From the NCBI RefSeq assembly GCF_021560175.1, contig NZ_CP091110.1, forward strand, positions 1,726,001 through 1,790,000: DNA of 64,000 bases, read 5' to 3'. Position 1 is the first letter of the stretch, and each line of letters starts with the position of its first letter. Positions 24,461 to 35,026 of the stretch are shown here, one piece after another. Source of the stretch: Neobacillus drentensis (GTDB lineage: Bacteria > Bacillota > Bacilli > Bacillales > Cytobacillaceae). The notes beneath the pieces were generated by a model that worked only from the letters and a program-made list of their open reading frames with translations, did no database searches and was not told the DNA's origin. The translations under genes were made by a program, and so were the position numbers.

Positions 24461-25393
24461 ATGTTTGAACATACAACTGTGTTATTAAATGAAGCTGTTG
24501 ACGGATTAAATATTAAGTCAGATGGCATCTATGTAGATTGTACGCTGGGAGGGGCGGGTCACAGCTCTCTCATTCTTTCACGGCTAGGCGCAGGTGGAAG
24601 ACTCTATGCATTTGATCAAGATGAAATAGCGATTGCTAATGCGAAAGAGAAATTAGCGGAATACGGTGATCAATTAGTTATTATTAAAAGTAATTTCTTA
24701 AACTTAAAAGAAGAGCTTGAAAACCGTGGCATTGAAAAGGTAGATGGAGTTTTATATGACTTGGGAGTTTCTTCACCGCAGCTCGATACACCGGAGCGGG
24801 GGTTTAGTTACCACCATGATGCCCCGTTGGATATGAGAATGGATAATGAAGCTGATATCTCCGCATACAACGTGATTAATCATTGGTCATATGAAGACCT
24901 CGTTCGGATCTTTTTTCGTTATGGGGAAGAGAAATTTTCTAAACAAATCGCCCGGAAAATTGAAAGTGCCAGAGCGATTAAGCCAGTTGAGACCACTGGA
25001 GAGCTGGTGGAGTTAATTAAGGACGCCATTCCTGCACCTGCAAGACGAAAGGGCGGACATCCTGCCAAACGAGTTTTTCAAGCAGTCAGAATCGCTGTTA
25101 ATGATGAACTGGCTGTATTTGAACAGTCTCTCAATCAAGCCATTGACTTATTAAATCCTGAGGGGAGAATAAGTGTGATTACCTTCCATTCCCTTGAGGA
25201 TCGAATTTGTAAGGCAGCCTTTAAAAAGGCAAGTGAGACACCCCCATTACCACATGGTCTACCCATCATTCCAGATGAGTATAAACCTATTTTAAAATTA
25301 GTTTCGCGTAAACCGATTCTCCCATCTGAAGCAGAATTGGAGCAAAACAACCGGGCACGTTCAGCAAAACTTCGGATTGCTGAAAAATTATAA
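24461..25393 (+). CDS. rsmH: 16S rRNA (cytosine1402-N4)-methyltransferase RsmH (MraW)
   Basis: 310 residues. SAM-binding [16 protein letters not shown] (about 24-39), [32 protein letters not shown], and the C-terminal [17 protein letters not shown]. It N4-methylates C1402 of 16S rRNA. The ATG at 24461 lies after AAGGAAGG. In the dcw operon between mraZ and ftsL. Confidence 0.97.
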   Translation: MFEHTTVLLNEAVDGLNIKSDGIYVDCTLGGAGHSSLILSRLGAGGRLYAFDQDEIAIANAKEKLAEYGDQLVIIKSNFLNLKEELENRGIEKVDGVLYDLGVSSPQLDTPERGFSYHHDAPLDMRMDNEADISAYNVINHWSYEDLVRIFFRYGEEKFSKQIARKIESARAIKPVETTGELVELIKDAIPAPARRKGGHPAKRVFQAVRIAVNDELAVFEQSLNQAIDLLNPEGRISVITFHSLEDRICKAAFKKASETPPLPHGLPIIPDEYKPILKLVSRKPILPSEAELEQNNRARSAKLRIAEKL

Positions 25394-25403
25394 AAACTTA
25401 TAT

Positions 25404-25421
25404 GCGCACGTTTTCGTGCGC
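25404..25421. other. Compact hairpin in the rsmH-ftsL gap
   Basis: GCGCACG-TTTT-CGTGCGC is a perfect 7-bp stem with a T4 loop. There is no T run after it, so it is not a normal terminator. It may be an mRNA processing or stability element. Confidence 0.6.
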
Positions 25422-25480
25422 TAAAGCTGACATTTTTGGAGAAAACGAAGATTAGATGATAGAATCTGGAGGGGAAGCAT

Positions 25481-25840
25481 TTGAGTAATCTTGCCAGGAA
25501 AGTGTTAGAACAGCAACAAGCCGAGCAATCCGTTCAAATTAAACGACAAGTAAAAATTAAAAAGTCCTGGCTGACTCCGGGGGAAAAAATCATTGGAGTG
25601 GTCTTTGCTGGAATGGTTTGTTTTGGAGCAATCCATCTTGTCTCCAATCAATCAAAAATCTATGAAGCGAACAAAGACCTCCAATCTGTTCAGGATAAGA
25701 TAACTGAACAGGAAAAAGTGAATGGGGATCTGAAGGTTCAAGTAAGTGAACTAAGTTCTTATGACCGAATATTCGCAAAAGCAAAGGAAATGGGTTTAGT
25801 AAAAGATGAAAATAACATCAAGGTCGTGCAGCAGAAATGA
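25481..25840 (+). CDS. ftsL: Cell-division protein FtsL
   Basis: 119 residues. Basic cytoplasmic N-terminus (about 1-36), one membrane helix (about 38-58; IIGVVFAGMVCFGAIHLV) and an extracytoplasmic coiled coil (NKDLQSVQDKITEQEKVNGDLKVQVSEL). Bitopic divisome protein that works with DivIC and DivIB to activate septal synthesis by PBP2B/FtsW. The start is the TTG at 25481, 7 nt after GGAGGGG. It overlaps pbpB by 4 nt (ATGA), so the two are translationally coupled. Confidence 0.92.
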   Translation: MSNLARKVLEQQQAEQSVQIKRQVKIKKSWLTPGEKIIGVVFAGMVCFGAIHLVSNQSKIYEANKDLQSVQDKITEQEKVNGDLKVQVSELSSYDRIFAKAKEMGLVKDENNIKVVQQK

Positions 25841-28071
25841 ATAGGAAACAGCCATATATGAATGTGGGAGCAGCGATATTGTTTGTGATATTCGGCCTGC
25901 TCTTTTTTGTATTGATTTGCAGGTATTTTTCAATTGAAATTACAGGAGAAGTAAATGGACAGCCTCTTGCTGCCAAGGCACAGCAGAAATACAATCGCGA
26001 GGGAACCTTGCAGGCTAACAGGGGTATGATCTTCGACCGAAATGGCGTAGCGGTTGCTGAGGATACAGCCTCCTATAAACTCATTGCCATCTTAGATAAG
26101 AAGATGACAACCAATCCTAAAAAACCGCAACATGTCGTGAATCTTAACAAAACAGCAGAAGAACTATCGAAATATATAAAATTAGATGAATCTGAGATTT
26201 ATAGTATCTTATCAAAAGGGAAAAAGAATACAAAGTTTCAAGTAGAGTTTGGTAAGGAAGGCCGGGATATCGATTTCAATACAAAGAAAAAAATTGAAAA
26301 CTTAAAACTCCCTGGTATTACTTTTTCTCGTGATTCAAAACGCTTTTATCCAAATGGAATTTTCGCCTCGCATGTAGTCGGCTATGTAGACCGGACTGAG
26401 GAAAATGACGGAACCTATAAAACTGTCGGGAAAATGGGAATTGAAAAAACCTTTAACAAACAATTGACAGGAAAAAATGGCAGTATTAACTATGAGAGTG
26501 ACTTATGGGGATATATCCTGCCTGACGGTAAAGAAAAAATATCCGCAGCGCAAAATGGTAATGATATTTATTTAACGATTGATCAAAAGATCCAAACTTT
26601 CCTAGAAGATGCGATGGATCAAGTGGTAAAGGATTATAAACCAAAAAAGATAATTGCGATTGTTGCAGACCCTAAAACAGGGGATATTTTAGCGATGGGC
26701 CAGCGTCCGTCATTTCAACCGGAAACAAAAGAAGGAATTACGGATAGCTGGCATAATGAAGCGATTGAAACATCCTACGAACCGGGTTCAACCATGAAAA
26801 TTTTTACTCTTGCAGCCGCTGTTCAGGAGGGAGTATTTAATCCAAATGAAAAGTATCAATCTGGATCATTTAAAGTAACAGAAAAAAGTCAAACGATTCA
26901 TGATCACAATTATTCAGGCTGGGGATCGATTACCTATCTAGAAGGAGTTCAACGCTCGTCCAATGTGGCGTTTGCTAAAATAGCCAAAGAAAAGTTAGGT
27001 TTCGAGAGATTTAGGGAATATTTAACCAAATTTGGTTTTGATAAACCGACAGGAATTGAACTTCCTAATGAGACATCAGGAAAAATTCAATATCACTACC
27101 CAATTGAAAAAATCACCACAGCCTATGGACAAGGTACGGCGATTACCGCCATTCAACAAATTCAAGCGGCAACCGCAATTGCAAATGATGGAAAAATGTT
27201 ACAGCCCCATGTTGTAAAGAAAATTGTCGATCACGATACAGGAAAGACGATCGAGAAAACCTCACCGAAAGTCGTTTCAACACCGATATCGGCTGGGACG
27301 GCTAAAGAGGTGCGTGATATTCTAGAAACGGTTGTGACCTCGCCTCATGGCACAGGAGCACGTTACAAAATTGACGGTTATAGTGTTGCCGGTAAGACAG
27401 GAACAGCTAACATTCCCGGACCAAATGGTAAATATATACCCGGTGCAAATAATTATGTCTTTTCTTTTTTAGGGATGGCACCAAAAGATGATCCGAAACT
27501 AATTGTTTATGTAGCCGTACAACAGCCTAAACTTCAAGGGGTTGAAGCGGGTCAAGGGGCGATTCCAGTCTCTGAAATTTTTAATCCGGTAATGAAAAGT
27601 AGTCTAAATTATTTAAATATCCAACCCTCCAAGCTTGAAGTGGCGTCGATTAATAAACTGCCTAAATTGGAGGGAGCGCCTGTTCAGGATACTGTTAAAA
27701 GTTTAAAAGCAGATGGATTTGAAACGGTTGTACTAGGTAATGGTAAAAAGGTAACTGGGCAGCTGCCTAAGGCTGGAACCACCATTTTAGAAGGTGAAAA
27801 GGTAATTATTAAAACTTCCGGCAAAATGACGGCACCTGATATGGCCGGCTGGTCGCTCCGTGATGTCATGAAGGTTGCTAATCTGGCCAATTTAAAATTG
27901 AATTCCAAGGGCAAGGGTTTTGTTACCTATCAAAATATTAAGCCGGATGAACCTTTAAAAAGCGGGGAATACCTCAATATCGAATTAAAAACCCCGGAAG
28001 AACAATCGACAAATAATGAGAATCAAAGTGCTAATGAAACATCTAATGAGGAACAAACCGTTCAAGACTAG
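25837..28071 (+). CDS. pbpB: Penicillin-binding protein 2B, septal transpeptidase with PASTA domains
   Basis: 744 residues: N-terminal membrane helix (about 11-31), PBP dimer domain, transpeptidase domain with active-site STMK (in YEPGSTMKIFTL, near residue 317), SSN (VQRSSNVAF) and KTG (AGKTGTANI). Two C-terminal PASTA repeats (about 595-655 and 660-715) and a low-complexity Asn/Glu tail follow. It crosslinks peptidoglycan at the division septum. The ATG at 25837 overlaps the ftsL stop. Followed by a repeat and terminator before spoVD, so spoVD can be expressed separately. Confidence 0.95.
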   Translation: MNRKQPYMNVGAAILFVIFGLLFFVLICRYFSIEITGEVNGQPLAAKAQQKYNREGTLQANRGMIFDRNGVAVAEDTASYKLIAILDKKMTTNPKKPQHVVNLNKTAEELSKYIKLDESEIYSILSKGKKNTKFQVEFGKEGRDIDFNTKKKIENLKLPGITFSRDSKRFYPNGIFASHVVGYVDRTEENDGTYKTVGKMGIEKTFNKQLTGKNGSINYESDLWGYILPDGKEKISAAQNGNDIYLTIDQKIQTFLEDAMDQVVKDYKPKKIIAIVADPKTGDILAMGQRPSFQPETKEGITDSWHNEAIETSYEPGSTMKIFTLAAAVQEGVFNPNEKYQSGSFKVTEKSQTIHDHNYSGWGSITYLEGVQRSSNVAFAKIAKEKLGFERFREYLTKFGFDKPTGIELPNETSGKIQYHYPIEKITTAYGQGTAITAIQQIQAATAIANDGKMLQPHVVKKIVDHDTGKTIEKTSPKVVSTPISAGTAKEVRDILETVVTSPHGTGARYKIDGYSVAGKTGTANIPGPNGKYIPGANNYVFSFLGMAPKDDPKLIVYVAVQQPKLQGVEAGQGAIPVSEIFNPVMKSSLNYLNIQPSKLEVASINKLPKLEGAPVQDTVKSLKADGFETVVLGNGKKVTGQLPKAGTTILEGEKVIIKTSGKMTAPDMAGWSLRDVMKVANLANLKLNSKGKGFVTYQNIKPDEPLKSGEYLNIELKTPEEQSTNNENQSANETSNEEQTVQD

Positions 28072-28118
28072 TAAAAGAGGCTGATCCAAAAGTGAGTGAT
28101 GAATAATTTTTGCACACT

Positions 28119-28165
28119 CTGTTGATTGGAGCGGAAAGCGAAGCGCCTGGAGTGGAAATCAACAG
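28119..28165. repeat. Miniature copy (47 bp) of the GTTGATTGGAGCGGAA repeat
   Basis: It has the same ends as the 136-bp copy at 879-1014 (CTGTTGATTGGAGCGGAA and TGGAAATCAACAG) joined by AGCGAAGCGCC, so about 90 bp of interior are missing. The two arms still form a hairpin. It lies between pbpB and spoVD. Confidence 0.8.
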
Positions 28166-28182
28166 ACTAGTTTAATGTATAA

Positions 28183-28228
28183 AAAAGAAGGTGCCACTAA
28201 AAGTTTTACTTTTGGGACACCTTCTTTT
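28183..28228 (+). terminator. Terminator between pbpB and spoVD
   Basis: AAAGAAGGTG...CACCTTCTTT with one mismatch pair and an inner AAAAGT/ACTTTT stem, then a short T run. Confidence 0.8.
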
Positions 28229-28328
28229 ACTTTACTACAATGGTTGTCCCGTTCTATTTAAATAAGTACAAGCATATAAATGAACGATACTGAAAGTGAA
28301 TGTGGAATAAAGGAGGATCATTCATTAT

Positions 28329-30248
28329 ATGCGTGTTTCTAATGTTACTGTTCGAAAACGGCTAATGATGGCACTATTCGTTGGATTCCTTGCCTTCTTA
28401 ATTATTGATGTTCGCCTTGGATACGTTCAGTTTGTTCTTGGAGATATGCTGACCGATAAAGCGAAAGGTTCGTGGAGCCGGAATATCCCTTTTGAACCTG
28501 AGCGGGGCAAAATTGTTGATCGGAATGGGGTAGCGTTAGCAACCAATATTAGTGCACCCACCGTCTATGTAATTCCACGGCAAATTAAAGACCCGGCAAA
28601 CACAGCTGAGAAGCTTGCGTCGGTATTAAATATGTCTAAAGAAACAGCCTACCGAGAAATTACGAAAAGAGCCTCATCAGTCCGGATAAAAGAAGGCCGC
28701 AAAATCTCCCATGAAAAAGCGAAAGAAATTAGGGCTCTTGGACTCGAAGGAGTCTATGTTGGTGAAGATTCCAAACGGTATTATCCAAATGGAAGCTACC
28801 TCTCTCATGTTCTGGGCTTTACAGGAGTGGACAACCAAGGATTAATGGGTCTTGAGCAGTATTATGATAAAGAATTAAGTGGTGAAAGAGGTGCTGTGAA
28901 ATTCTATGCCAATGCTAAAGGGGAAAGAATGAATGACATGGCAGATGACTATGAACAGCCCACAAAAGGACTCGATTTACAATTAACGATTGATTCAAAA
29001 ATACAAACAATTGTTGAAAGAGAACTGGATATCGCACAAGCAAAGTATAATCCCGATGGTATCGTTGCCATTGCAATGAATCCGAATAACGGCGAAATAT
29101 TGGCGATGTCGAGCCGGCCGACATTTGATCCCGCTAATTTTCGAAATGTTTCTCAAGAGGTCTACAATCGAAACCTCCCAGTTTGGTCGACCTATGAACC
29201 AGGGTCAACCTTTAAAATCATCACTCTTGCTGCTGCCTTGAATGAAGGAAAGGTCAACTTGGAGAAAGAGCATTTTCATGATTCAGGCTCTGTTCAAGTA
29301 GCCGGGGCAAGGTTAAAGTGCTGGAAAAGAGGCGGTCACGGTGACCAAACCTTTCTTGAGGTTGTCGAAAACTCTTGTAACCCAGGTTTTGTAGAGCTAG
29401 GAGAACGGTTAGGAAAGGATAAGCTCTTTAAGTATATTAAGGATTTTGGATTCGGACAAAAGACTGGTATTGATTTGCAAGGCGAAGGAACGGGAATATT
29501 ATTTAATTTAAACCGGGTTGGTCCAGTTGAACAAGCGACGACGGCTTTTGGACAGGGTGTGTCTGTTACACCAATCCAACAAATTACCGCGGTATCTGCC
29601 GCCATCAATGGCGGGATTCTATACAAGCCATATATCGCAAAAGAGCTTATAGATCCTGTTACAAAAGAGGTCGTGATGAGAAATACGCCTGTAGTAAAGA
29701 GACGGGTTATTACAGAAAAAACATCGAAAGAAATCCGTAGTGCATTAGAAAGTGTTGTGGCAAAGGGTTCAGGTGGAAGGGCGTTTATTGAAGGATATCG
29801 AGTCGGAGGAAAGACAGGAACAGCGCAAAAAGCACAGAATGGAAGATATCTTGAAAATAACTTTATTGTTTCCTTTATGGGATTTGCGCCTGCAGACGAC
29901 CCGCAAATTGTTATCTATGTAGCAGTTGATAATCCGAAAGGGGTTACTGCCTTCGGGGGTACCGTCAGTGCTCCGATTGTTGGTGCGATTATGAAAGACA
30001 GCTTAAGTGCAATGGGAGTGAAACCGCGTAAGGATCAAATAGAGAAAGAAATCAAATGGCCTGATGTACCTTTGGTGAAGTTACCAGACTTTGTTGGCAT
30101 GTCAAAAAGTGAACTTCAAGAACAGCTTATTAATCTTTCAATTGATTCTAGCGGCGAAGGGGATGTGGTGGTGAGACAATCTCCGGATCCGGGCACGAAG
30201 GTAAAAGAAGGCTCGAAAGTAAGACTTTACTTTGGTAAAGGGGATTAA
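28329..30248 (+). CDS. spoVD: Sporulation-specific penicillin-binding protein SpoVD
   Basis: 639 residues: N-terminal membrane helix (about 14-33), dimer domain, transpeptidase domain with STFK (YEPGSTFKIITL), SCN (VENSCNPGF) and KTG (GGKTGTAQK), and one PASTA domain at the C-terminus (about 578-638). Works with SpoVE in spore cortex synthesis. Cys in the SCN motif agrees with the redox-sensitive cysteines of B. subtilis SpoVD, which are kept reduced by StoA. The ATG at 28329 follows AAAGGAGGATC. A sigma-E-like -10 (CATATAAAT, near 28273) may drive it; this is weak. Confidence 0.95.
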   Translation: MRVSNVTVRKRLMMALFVGFLAFLIIDVRLGYVQFVLGDMLTDKAKGSWSRNIPFEPERGKIVDRNGVALATNISAPTVYVIPRQIKDPANTAEKLASVLNMSKETAYREITKRASSVRIKEGRKISHEKAKEIRALGLEGVYVGEDSKRYYPNGSYLSHVLGFTGVDNQGLMGLEQYYDKELSGERGAVKFYANAKGERMNDMADDYEQPTKGLDLQLTIDSKIQTIVERELDIAQAKYNPDGIVAIAMNPNNGEILAMSSRPTFDPANFRNVSQEVYNRNLPVWSTYEPGSTFKIITLAAALNEGKVNLEKEHFHDSGSVQVAGARLKCWKRGGHGDQTFLEVVENSCNPGFVELGERLGKDKLFKYIKDFGFGQKTGIDLQGEGTGILFNLNRVGPVEQATTAFGQGVSVTPIQQITAVSAAINGGILYKPYIAKELIDPVTKEVVMRNTPVVKRRVITEKTSKEIRSALESVVAKGSGGRAFIEGYRVGGKTGTAQKAQNGRYLENNFIVSFMGFAPADDPQIVIYVAVDNPKGVTAFGGTVSAPIVGAIMKDSLSAMGVKPRKDQIEKEIKWPDVPLVKLPDFVGMSKSELQEQLINLSIDSSGEGDVVVRQSPDPGTKVKEGSKVRLYFGKGD

Positions 30249-30264
30249 ATAAATCAATAACGTG

Positions 30265-30309
30265 AAAATTTTAGGCGGCCGGAATGTTTTCCGCCGCCTA
30301 AAATTTTTA
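30265..30309. terminator. Strong terminator after spoVD
   Basis: AAAATTTTAGGCGGC pairs with GCCGCCTAAAATTTTT around a 13-nt loop. A- and T-runs flank both sides, so it could act in both directions. Confidence 0.88.
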
Positions 30310-30441
30310 TTACGGATTCATTACTAAATGGTAAAATAAAATATTTTAATGTAAAATAAGATGGAACTTTCGTAAGGATTTACGTTTAGGCATAAACTAC
30401 TGATAATAGTTATGCGCAGTAATGAGAGGATTTGAGATAAC

Positions 30442-31902
30442 ATGAAGCTACAAAAGCTGCTTGAAAATTTGCACGCCATTTTACCTTATAATGGGGAAAA
30501 CCCAGAAATTACATCAATTGAAAACGATAATAGGAAAGTGCAAAAAGGGAGCTTATTTATTTGCATTAAAGGATATACCGTGGATGGACATGATTTCGCG
30601 GAATCAGCAGTTAAGAATGGAGCAGCTGCCGTTCTTGCTGAAAGACCCTTAGAGTTAGACGTTCCGGTTTTGCTAGTTAACGATACAACGAGGGCGATGG
30701 CCGTCCTTGCTGATGCTTTTTACGGACAGCCGACTAAAAGTCTTCATTTAATCGGAATAACGGGAACGAATGGGAAAACGACCACTAGCCATTTAATTGA
30801 AAAAATATTTGCCGATGCCGGGAAGAAGACGGGCTTAATTGGCACGATGTATACAAAAATCGCTGACCAGATTATTGAAACCAAAAATACCACCCCGGAA
30901 AGTCTGACGCTTCAAAAAACCTTTAATCAAATGGTGGATGCTGGTGTTGATACGGCTGTTATGGAGGTCTCATCGCATGCTCTTGATTTAGGAAGGGTTC
31001 ACGGCTGTGATTATAATGTGGCGGTTTTTACTAACCTTACACAAGACCACCTTGACTACCATCAGACAATGGAAGAATATAAGCGGGCAAAAAGCTTATT
31101 ATTTGCGCAGCTCGGTAATACATTTGACTTAAGTAAACCAAAATATGCTGTCCTAAACGCGGATGATGATGCTTCAGAAATGTATAGCCGTTCAACTGCT
31201 GCACATGTTGTTACATACGGAATTGAGCAAAAGGCAGATCTCAAGGCGAAAAATATTCAAATGACACCGAAGGGAACCGTTTTTGACCTTGAAATAATGG
31301 ACATTACCTATCCAATCCGCATGCAGTTAATTGGCAAATTCAGTGTCTACAATGTACTGGCCAGTATTGCAGCTGCATTAGTTTCCGGGCTTGAAATGGA
31401 ACAAATTATTCATTCCATTGAAAGTGTCGAGGGGGTTGCAGGAAGGGTTGAACTTGTAAATGCAGGCCAAGATTTTACCGTCATTGTTGATTATGCACAT
31501 ACACCGGATAGTTTAGAAAATGTATTAAAAACGATCCAGCAATTTGCGGAGAAAAAGGTTTTCGTTATTGTTGGCTGCGGAGGGGATCGCGACCGCACCA
31601 AACGCCCATTAATGGCGCAGATTGCCTGTCAATTAGCAACAGATGTGATCTTGACATCAGATAATCCTAGAAGCGAAGATCCGCTAGAAATCTTGAAGGA
31701 TATGGAAGCAGGGGTCAAAGGGGAAACCTATCAAGTCATTCCTGACCGGAGAAAAGCCATATATACAGCTGTGAGTCAGGCATCAGCTGGAGATATCATC
31801 TTAATCGCCGGTAAAGGGCATGAAACCTATCAAATTATTGGTAAAGAGGTTCATGATTTTGATGACCGGCTTGTTGCAAGGGAAGCGATTGAGGGGAGAT
31901 AG
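30442..31902 (+). CDS. murE: UDP-MurNAc-tripeptide synthetase MurE (meso-DAP-adding)
   Basis: 486 residues with the three Mur-ligase domains: N-domain with [19 protein letters not shown] site [14 protein letters not shown] (about 108-121), a middle domain with [29 protein letters not shown], and the C-domain with the DNPR motif ([10 protein letters not shown]) that selects meso-diaminopimelate. It adds the third residue of the stem peptide. The start is the ATG at 30442, with GAGAGG a little far upstream (about 13 nt). A hairpin (GCATAAACTA...TAGTTATGC) precedes the gene at about 30391-30417. Confidence 0.96.
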   Translation: MKLQKLLENLHAILPYNGENPEITSIENDNRKVQKGSLFICIKGYTVDGHDFAESAVKNGAAAVLAERPLELDVPVLLVNDTTRAMAVLADAFYGQPTKSLHLIGITGTNGKTTTSHLIEKIFADAGKKTGLIGTMYTKIADQIIETKNTTPESLTLQKTFNQMVDAGVDTAVMEVSSHALDLGRVHGCDYNVAVFTNLTQDHLDYHQTMEEYKRAKSLLFAQLGNTFDLSKPKYAVLNADDDASEMYSRSTAAHVVTYGIEQKADLKAKNIQMTPKGTVFDLEIMDITYPIRMQLIGKFSVYNVLASIAAALVSGLEMEQIIHSIESVEGVAGRVELVNAGQDFTVIVDYAHTPDSLENVLKTIQQFAEKKVFVIVGCGGDRDRTKRPLMAQIACQLATDVILTSDNPRSEDPLEILKDMEAGVKGETYQVIPDRRKAIYTAVSQASAGDIILIAGKGHETYQIIGKEVHDFDDRLVAREAIEGR

Positions 31903-31904
31903 TT

Positions 31905-32348
31905 ATGTTTTTAGCTTTAAAAGATTTGGCACGATTGTTTACCGATAAACGGGGAACTCAAGATGAAATTCTGTTCTGTACAGTGTCTGACTCAGCCGCC
32001 TTGGAACAGTCAAAAGGATTATTTGTGCCGATCAACAAAGAGTCAGGAGAACTCTTAGAGGCCATTTCCAATGGGGCTGTAGCTGCCATTTGGGAGAAAG
32101 ATGTTACACTTCCGCACTACCTGCCCAACCAGTTTCCAATTTTTTTAACAAAGGACCCGGCGGAAGCATTAAAAGATATCATTAATCTTTATATAGAAAA
32201 AATAGATGGAGAAACGAACAAGCATATGGAGAGAACAATCTTTAAAATTTCAAACAAAAAACTTCTTAATAAAAATAACCAAACATATGATATTGCTGGG
32301 CAACTGGCAATGCTAACATCAGAAAATAATCAGGAAAGGAGGGGATAA
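31905..32348 (+). CDS. Stand-alone MurF-like N-domain protein (murF remnant or regulator)
   Basis: 147 residues. The sequence aligns by eye with the first 100 residues of MurF: an N-terminal LKDLARLF, then [48 protein letters not shown]. The ATP-binding GTNGKT domain and the C-domain are missing, and the substrate-binding DSRK and DGH motifs of the N-domain are changed (DSAA; no DGH). The last 45 residues are unrelated to MurF. It has its own GAGGGGAG site, 2 nt after murE, and abuts mraY, which is the ancestral position of murF in many bacteria. Either a decayed murF kept in frame or a retained small protein; a catalytic role is not possible. Confidence 0.72.
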   Translation: MFLALKDLARLFTDKRGTQDEILFCTVSDSAALEQSKGLFVPINKESGELLEAISNGAVAAIWEKDVTLPHYLPNQFPIFLTKDPAEALKDIINLYIEKIDGETNKHMERTIFKISNKKLLNKNNQTYDIAGQLAMLTSENNQERRG

Positions 32349-32349
32349 A

Positions 32350-33327
32350 ATGAAGGAGCAAGTTATTTTTTTCACAATAATAATGGGTTTTTTAATCTCG
32401 GTTTTGCTTTCTCCCATTTTTATTCCCTTCTTGCGAAGATTGAAATTTGGACAAAGCATTCGCGAGGAAGGTCCTAAATCGCACCAGAAAAAATCAGGTA
32501 CCCCCACAATGGGTGGTGTAATGATTTTATTTTCAATTATCATAACCACGCTGGTCATGATTGCCAAATTTGCAGACCATACACCAGTAACAGCTTTTTT
32601 ACTCTTGTTTGTCACATTTGGATTTGGCCTGTTGGGGTTTTTGGATGACTTTATTAAGGTTGTATTAAAACGTAACCTTGGACTTACATCAAGGCAGAAA
32701 CTATTAGGGCAAATTATTATATCTGTCATCTTTTATCTAATCTATAAACACACTGGTCAGTCAACAGAAATCAAGTTTCCTTTTGGTGATTTTTCGATTG
32801 ATTTGGGCTGGGGATATGTGTTATTAATTATTTTCTGGCTAGTCGGCTTCTCAAATGCGGTCAATCTAACAGATGGTCTCGACGGTTTGGTGTCAGGCAC
32901 CGCAGCGATTGCATTTGGAGCTTTTGCTGTGCTCGCTTGGAATCAAAATCAGTTTGAAATCGCCGTGTTCTCGGTAGCCGTTGTTGGAGCGGTGTTAGGT
33001 TTCTTGGTATTTAACGCCCATCCTGCTAAAGTATTTATGGGTGATACAGGATCACTAGCGTTAGGAGGAGCGATTGCCGCGATTGCCATCTTAACCAAGC
33101 TGGAAATTCTGCTGATTATCATTGGCGGTGTATTTGTAATTGAAACCTTGTCGGTCATTCTTCAGGTAGCTTCCTTTAAGACTACCGGGAAACGGATCTT
33201 CCGAATGAGCCCCTTGCATCATCATTATGAACTAGTGGGCTGGTCGGAATGGCGGGTTGTGGTAACATTTTGGAGTGTTGGATTAATATTAGCGATACTA
33301 GGAATCTATATTGAGGTGTGGTTGTAA
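32350..33327 (+). CDS. mraY: Phospho-MurNAc-pentapeptide transferase MraY
   Basis: 325 residues with about ten membrane helices. Family motifs are present: [25 protein letters not shown] (Asp pair), [31 protein letters not shown] and the PLHHHYE HHH motif. It makes lipid I from undecaprenyl phosphate and UDP-MurNAc-pentapeptide. The ATG at 32350 follows GGAAAGGAGGGG. Directly followed by murD without a gap. Confidence 0.97.
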   Translation: MKEQVIFFTIIMGFLISVLLSPIFIPFLRRLKFGQSIREEGPKSHQKKSGTPTMGGVMILFSIIITTLVMIAKFADHTPVTAFLLLFVTFGFGLLGFLDDFIKVVLKRNLGLTSRQKLLGQIIISVIFYLIYKHTGQSTEIKFPFGDFSIDLGWGYVLLIIFWLVGFSNAVNLTDGLDGLVSGTAAIAFGAFAVLAWNQNQFEIAVFSVAVVGAVLGFLVFNAHPAKVFMGDTGSLALGGAIAAIAILTKLEILLIIIGGVFVIETLSVILQVASFKTTGKRIFRMSPLHHHYELVGWSEWRVVVTFWSVGLILAILGIYIEVWL

Positions 33328-34680
33328 TTGAAACAGATCGAATCTTATCGTTATAAAAAAATTCTTGTACTGGGTTTAGCTAAAAGTGGCGTGACGGCAG
33401 CCTCTTTGTTACATAAGCTTGGAGCGTTTGTTACTGTGAATGATAAAAAGCCATTATCTGAAAATCCAGAGGCTCAAGGATTACTAGAGCAAGGGATAAA
33501 AGTAATATGTGGCGAGCACCCAATCGAACTATTGGATGAGGGTTTCGAACTGATTGTGAAAAACCCTGGTATTCCTTATCATAATCCAATGATTGAAGGG
33601 GCAATTGAAAAGGGGATTCCTGTCATTACTGAGGTGGAGCTTGCGTATGAAATTTCTGAAGCTCCCTTTATAGGGATTACCGGTACGAATGGGAAAACAA
33701 CAACGACTACCCTTGTCTATGAAATGATGAAGGAAGGGAACAAGAAGCCGTTAATAGCAGGTAATATTGGTACGGTTGCTTCCGGTGTTGCCCAAAAGGC
33801 GACAGAGGACAATACTATTGTCATCGAACTCTCGTCTTTTCAATTAATGGGAATTAACAGATTTACTCCTAAAATTGCAATCATTACGAACCTTTATGAT
33901 GCCCATCTGGATTATCATGGCACCAGAAAGGAATACATTCAGGCAAAGGCCAATATTACGAAAAACCAGTCTGAACTTGACTATTTAGTCATCAATGCCG
34001 ACCAAGAAGAAACAATGGAAATTGCCCGCAATTCTAAAGCGACAATCATTCCTTTCTCCACTAAGAAAGAACTCTCAGAGGGAGCTTTTATTAAGGATGG
34101 CTGGTTGATCTTTAATCGTGAGCCGGTAATGGAAATTAGCGAAATCGTACTGCCGGGGGTACATAACCTCGAAAATATCTTATCTGCCATGGCCGCTGCC
34201 AAACTATCAGGCGTAGAAAACAGCGCCATCCAAACCGTCCTCAAAACCTTTACGGGTGTCAGGCACCGTTTGCAGTATGTCGCTGATGTAAATGGCAGAA
34301 AGGTTTATAATGATTCGAAGGCTACGAATATCTTAGCCACCATTAAGGCTTTAGCGGCGTTTAAGGCACCGACGATTTTACTTGCGGGCGGACTTGACCG
34401 CGGTAATGAGTTTGATGAGCTGCTTCCGTATTTAACCAATGTAAAAGCGTTAATCACGTTTGGTCAAACAGCTCCTAAGCTTGAACGGGTTGGAAAGCTT
34501 GCCGGAATAAATTCTATCAGCCATGTCGATAATGTTGAAAAGGCAGTGCCGGAAGCTTATCGATATTCAGAACCTGGCGACGTCATCCTTTTATCACCTG
34601 CTTGTGCAAGCTGGGATCAATATAAAAGTTTTGAAGTCCGGGGAGACATTTTTATCGAAGCGGTGCATAAGCTTAAGTAA
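33328..34680 (+). CDS. murD: UDP-MurNAc-L-Ala-D-Glu ligase MurD
   Basis: 450 residues: N-domain [26 protein letters not shown] site [17 protein letters not shown] (about 115-131), [29 protein letters not shown] and the C-terminal [20 protein letters not shown]. It adds D-glutamate to UDP-MurNAc-L-Ala. The start is the TTG at 33328, immediately after the mraY stop, with GAGGTG inside the mraY end. Followed by a long repeat block that separates it from spoVE. Confidence 0.96.
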   Translation: MKQIESYRYKKILVLGLAKSGVTAASLLHKLGAFVTVNDKKPLSENPEAQGLLEQGIKVICGEHPIELLDEGFELIVKNPGIPYHNPMIEGAIEKGIPVITEVELAYEISEAPFIGITGTNGKTTTTTLVYEMMKEGNKKPLIAGNIGTVASGVAQKATEDNTIVIELSSFQLMGINRFTPKIAIITNLYDAHLDYHGTRKEYIQAKANITKNQSELDYLVINADQEETMEIARNSKATIIPFSTKKELSEGAFIKDGWLIFNREPVMEISEIVLPGVHNLENILSAMAAAKLSGVENSAIQTVLKTFTGVRHRLQYVADVNGRKVYNDSKATNILATIKALAAFKAPTILLAGGLDRGNEFDELLPYLTNVKALITFGQTAPKLERVGKLAGINSISHVDNVEKAVPEAYRYSEPGDVILLSPACASWDQYKSFEVRGDIFIEAVHKLK

Positions 34681-34693
34681 GGGCTTGTCCTTC

Positions 34694-34966
34694 GAAAAGC
34701 GGAAGCGCCCGTTTAGCGGCGTATGGCCTGGAGCGCTTTGACTGAGATAAAGGAAACGGAAAAGCGGAAGCGCCTTGAACAGGGGCGACAGGCATAAGAC
34801 GAGCCGGCGAGAAGGCTGCTTTTTAGTCTTCTTGACGGATTGGCTTATGACCCCGAGCCCCTAGGCGCTGAAGCTAGACAAACGAAGAGCGGAAGCTTTT
34901 TCGTGTTGACTTATCGTAAGGAGAAGAGCGAAGGACACTAGCCGCTGGGCGCTGGAGCTAGACACT
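34694..34966. repeat. Composite of two to three units of the second Bacillaceae repeat family
   Basis: The unit AAAAGCGGAAGCGCC starts at about 34695 and again at about 34758. The central unit carries GGCATAAGACGAGCCGGC, TTGACGGATTGGCTTATGACC and CTAGGCGCTGAAGCTAGACA. A third tail ends GGGCGCTGGAGCTAGACA at about 34965. Units are homologous to 7891-8137. It fills nearly all of the 346-bp murD-spoVE gap; no gene is visible within it. Confidence 0.82.
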
Positions 34967-35026
34967 CATCTAAGTTCAGCTAATAACTAGCGGAGCCCTA
35001 AAACACGTGGTTTGAGGTGGATAGTG

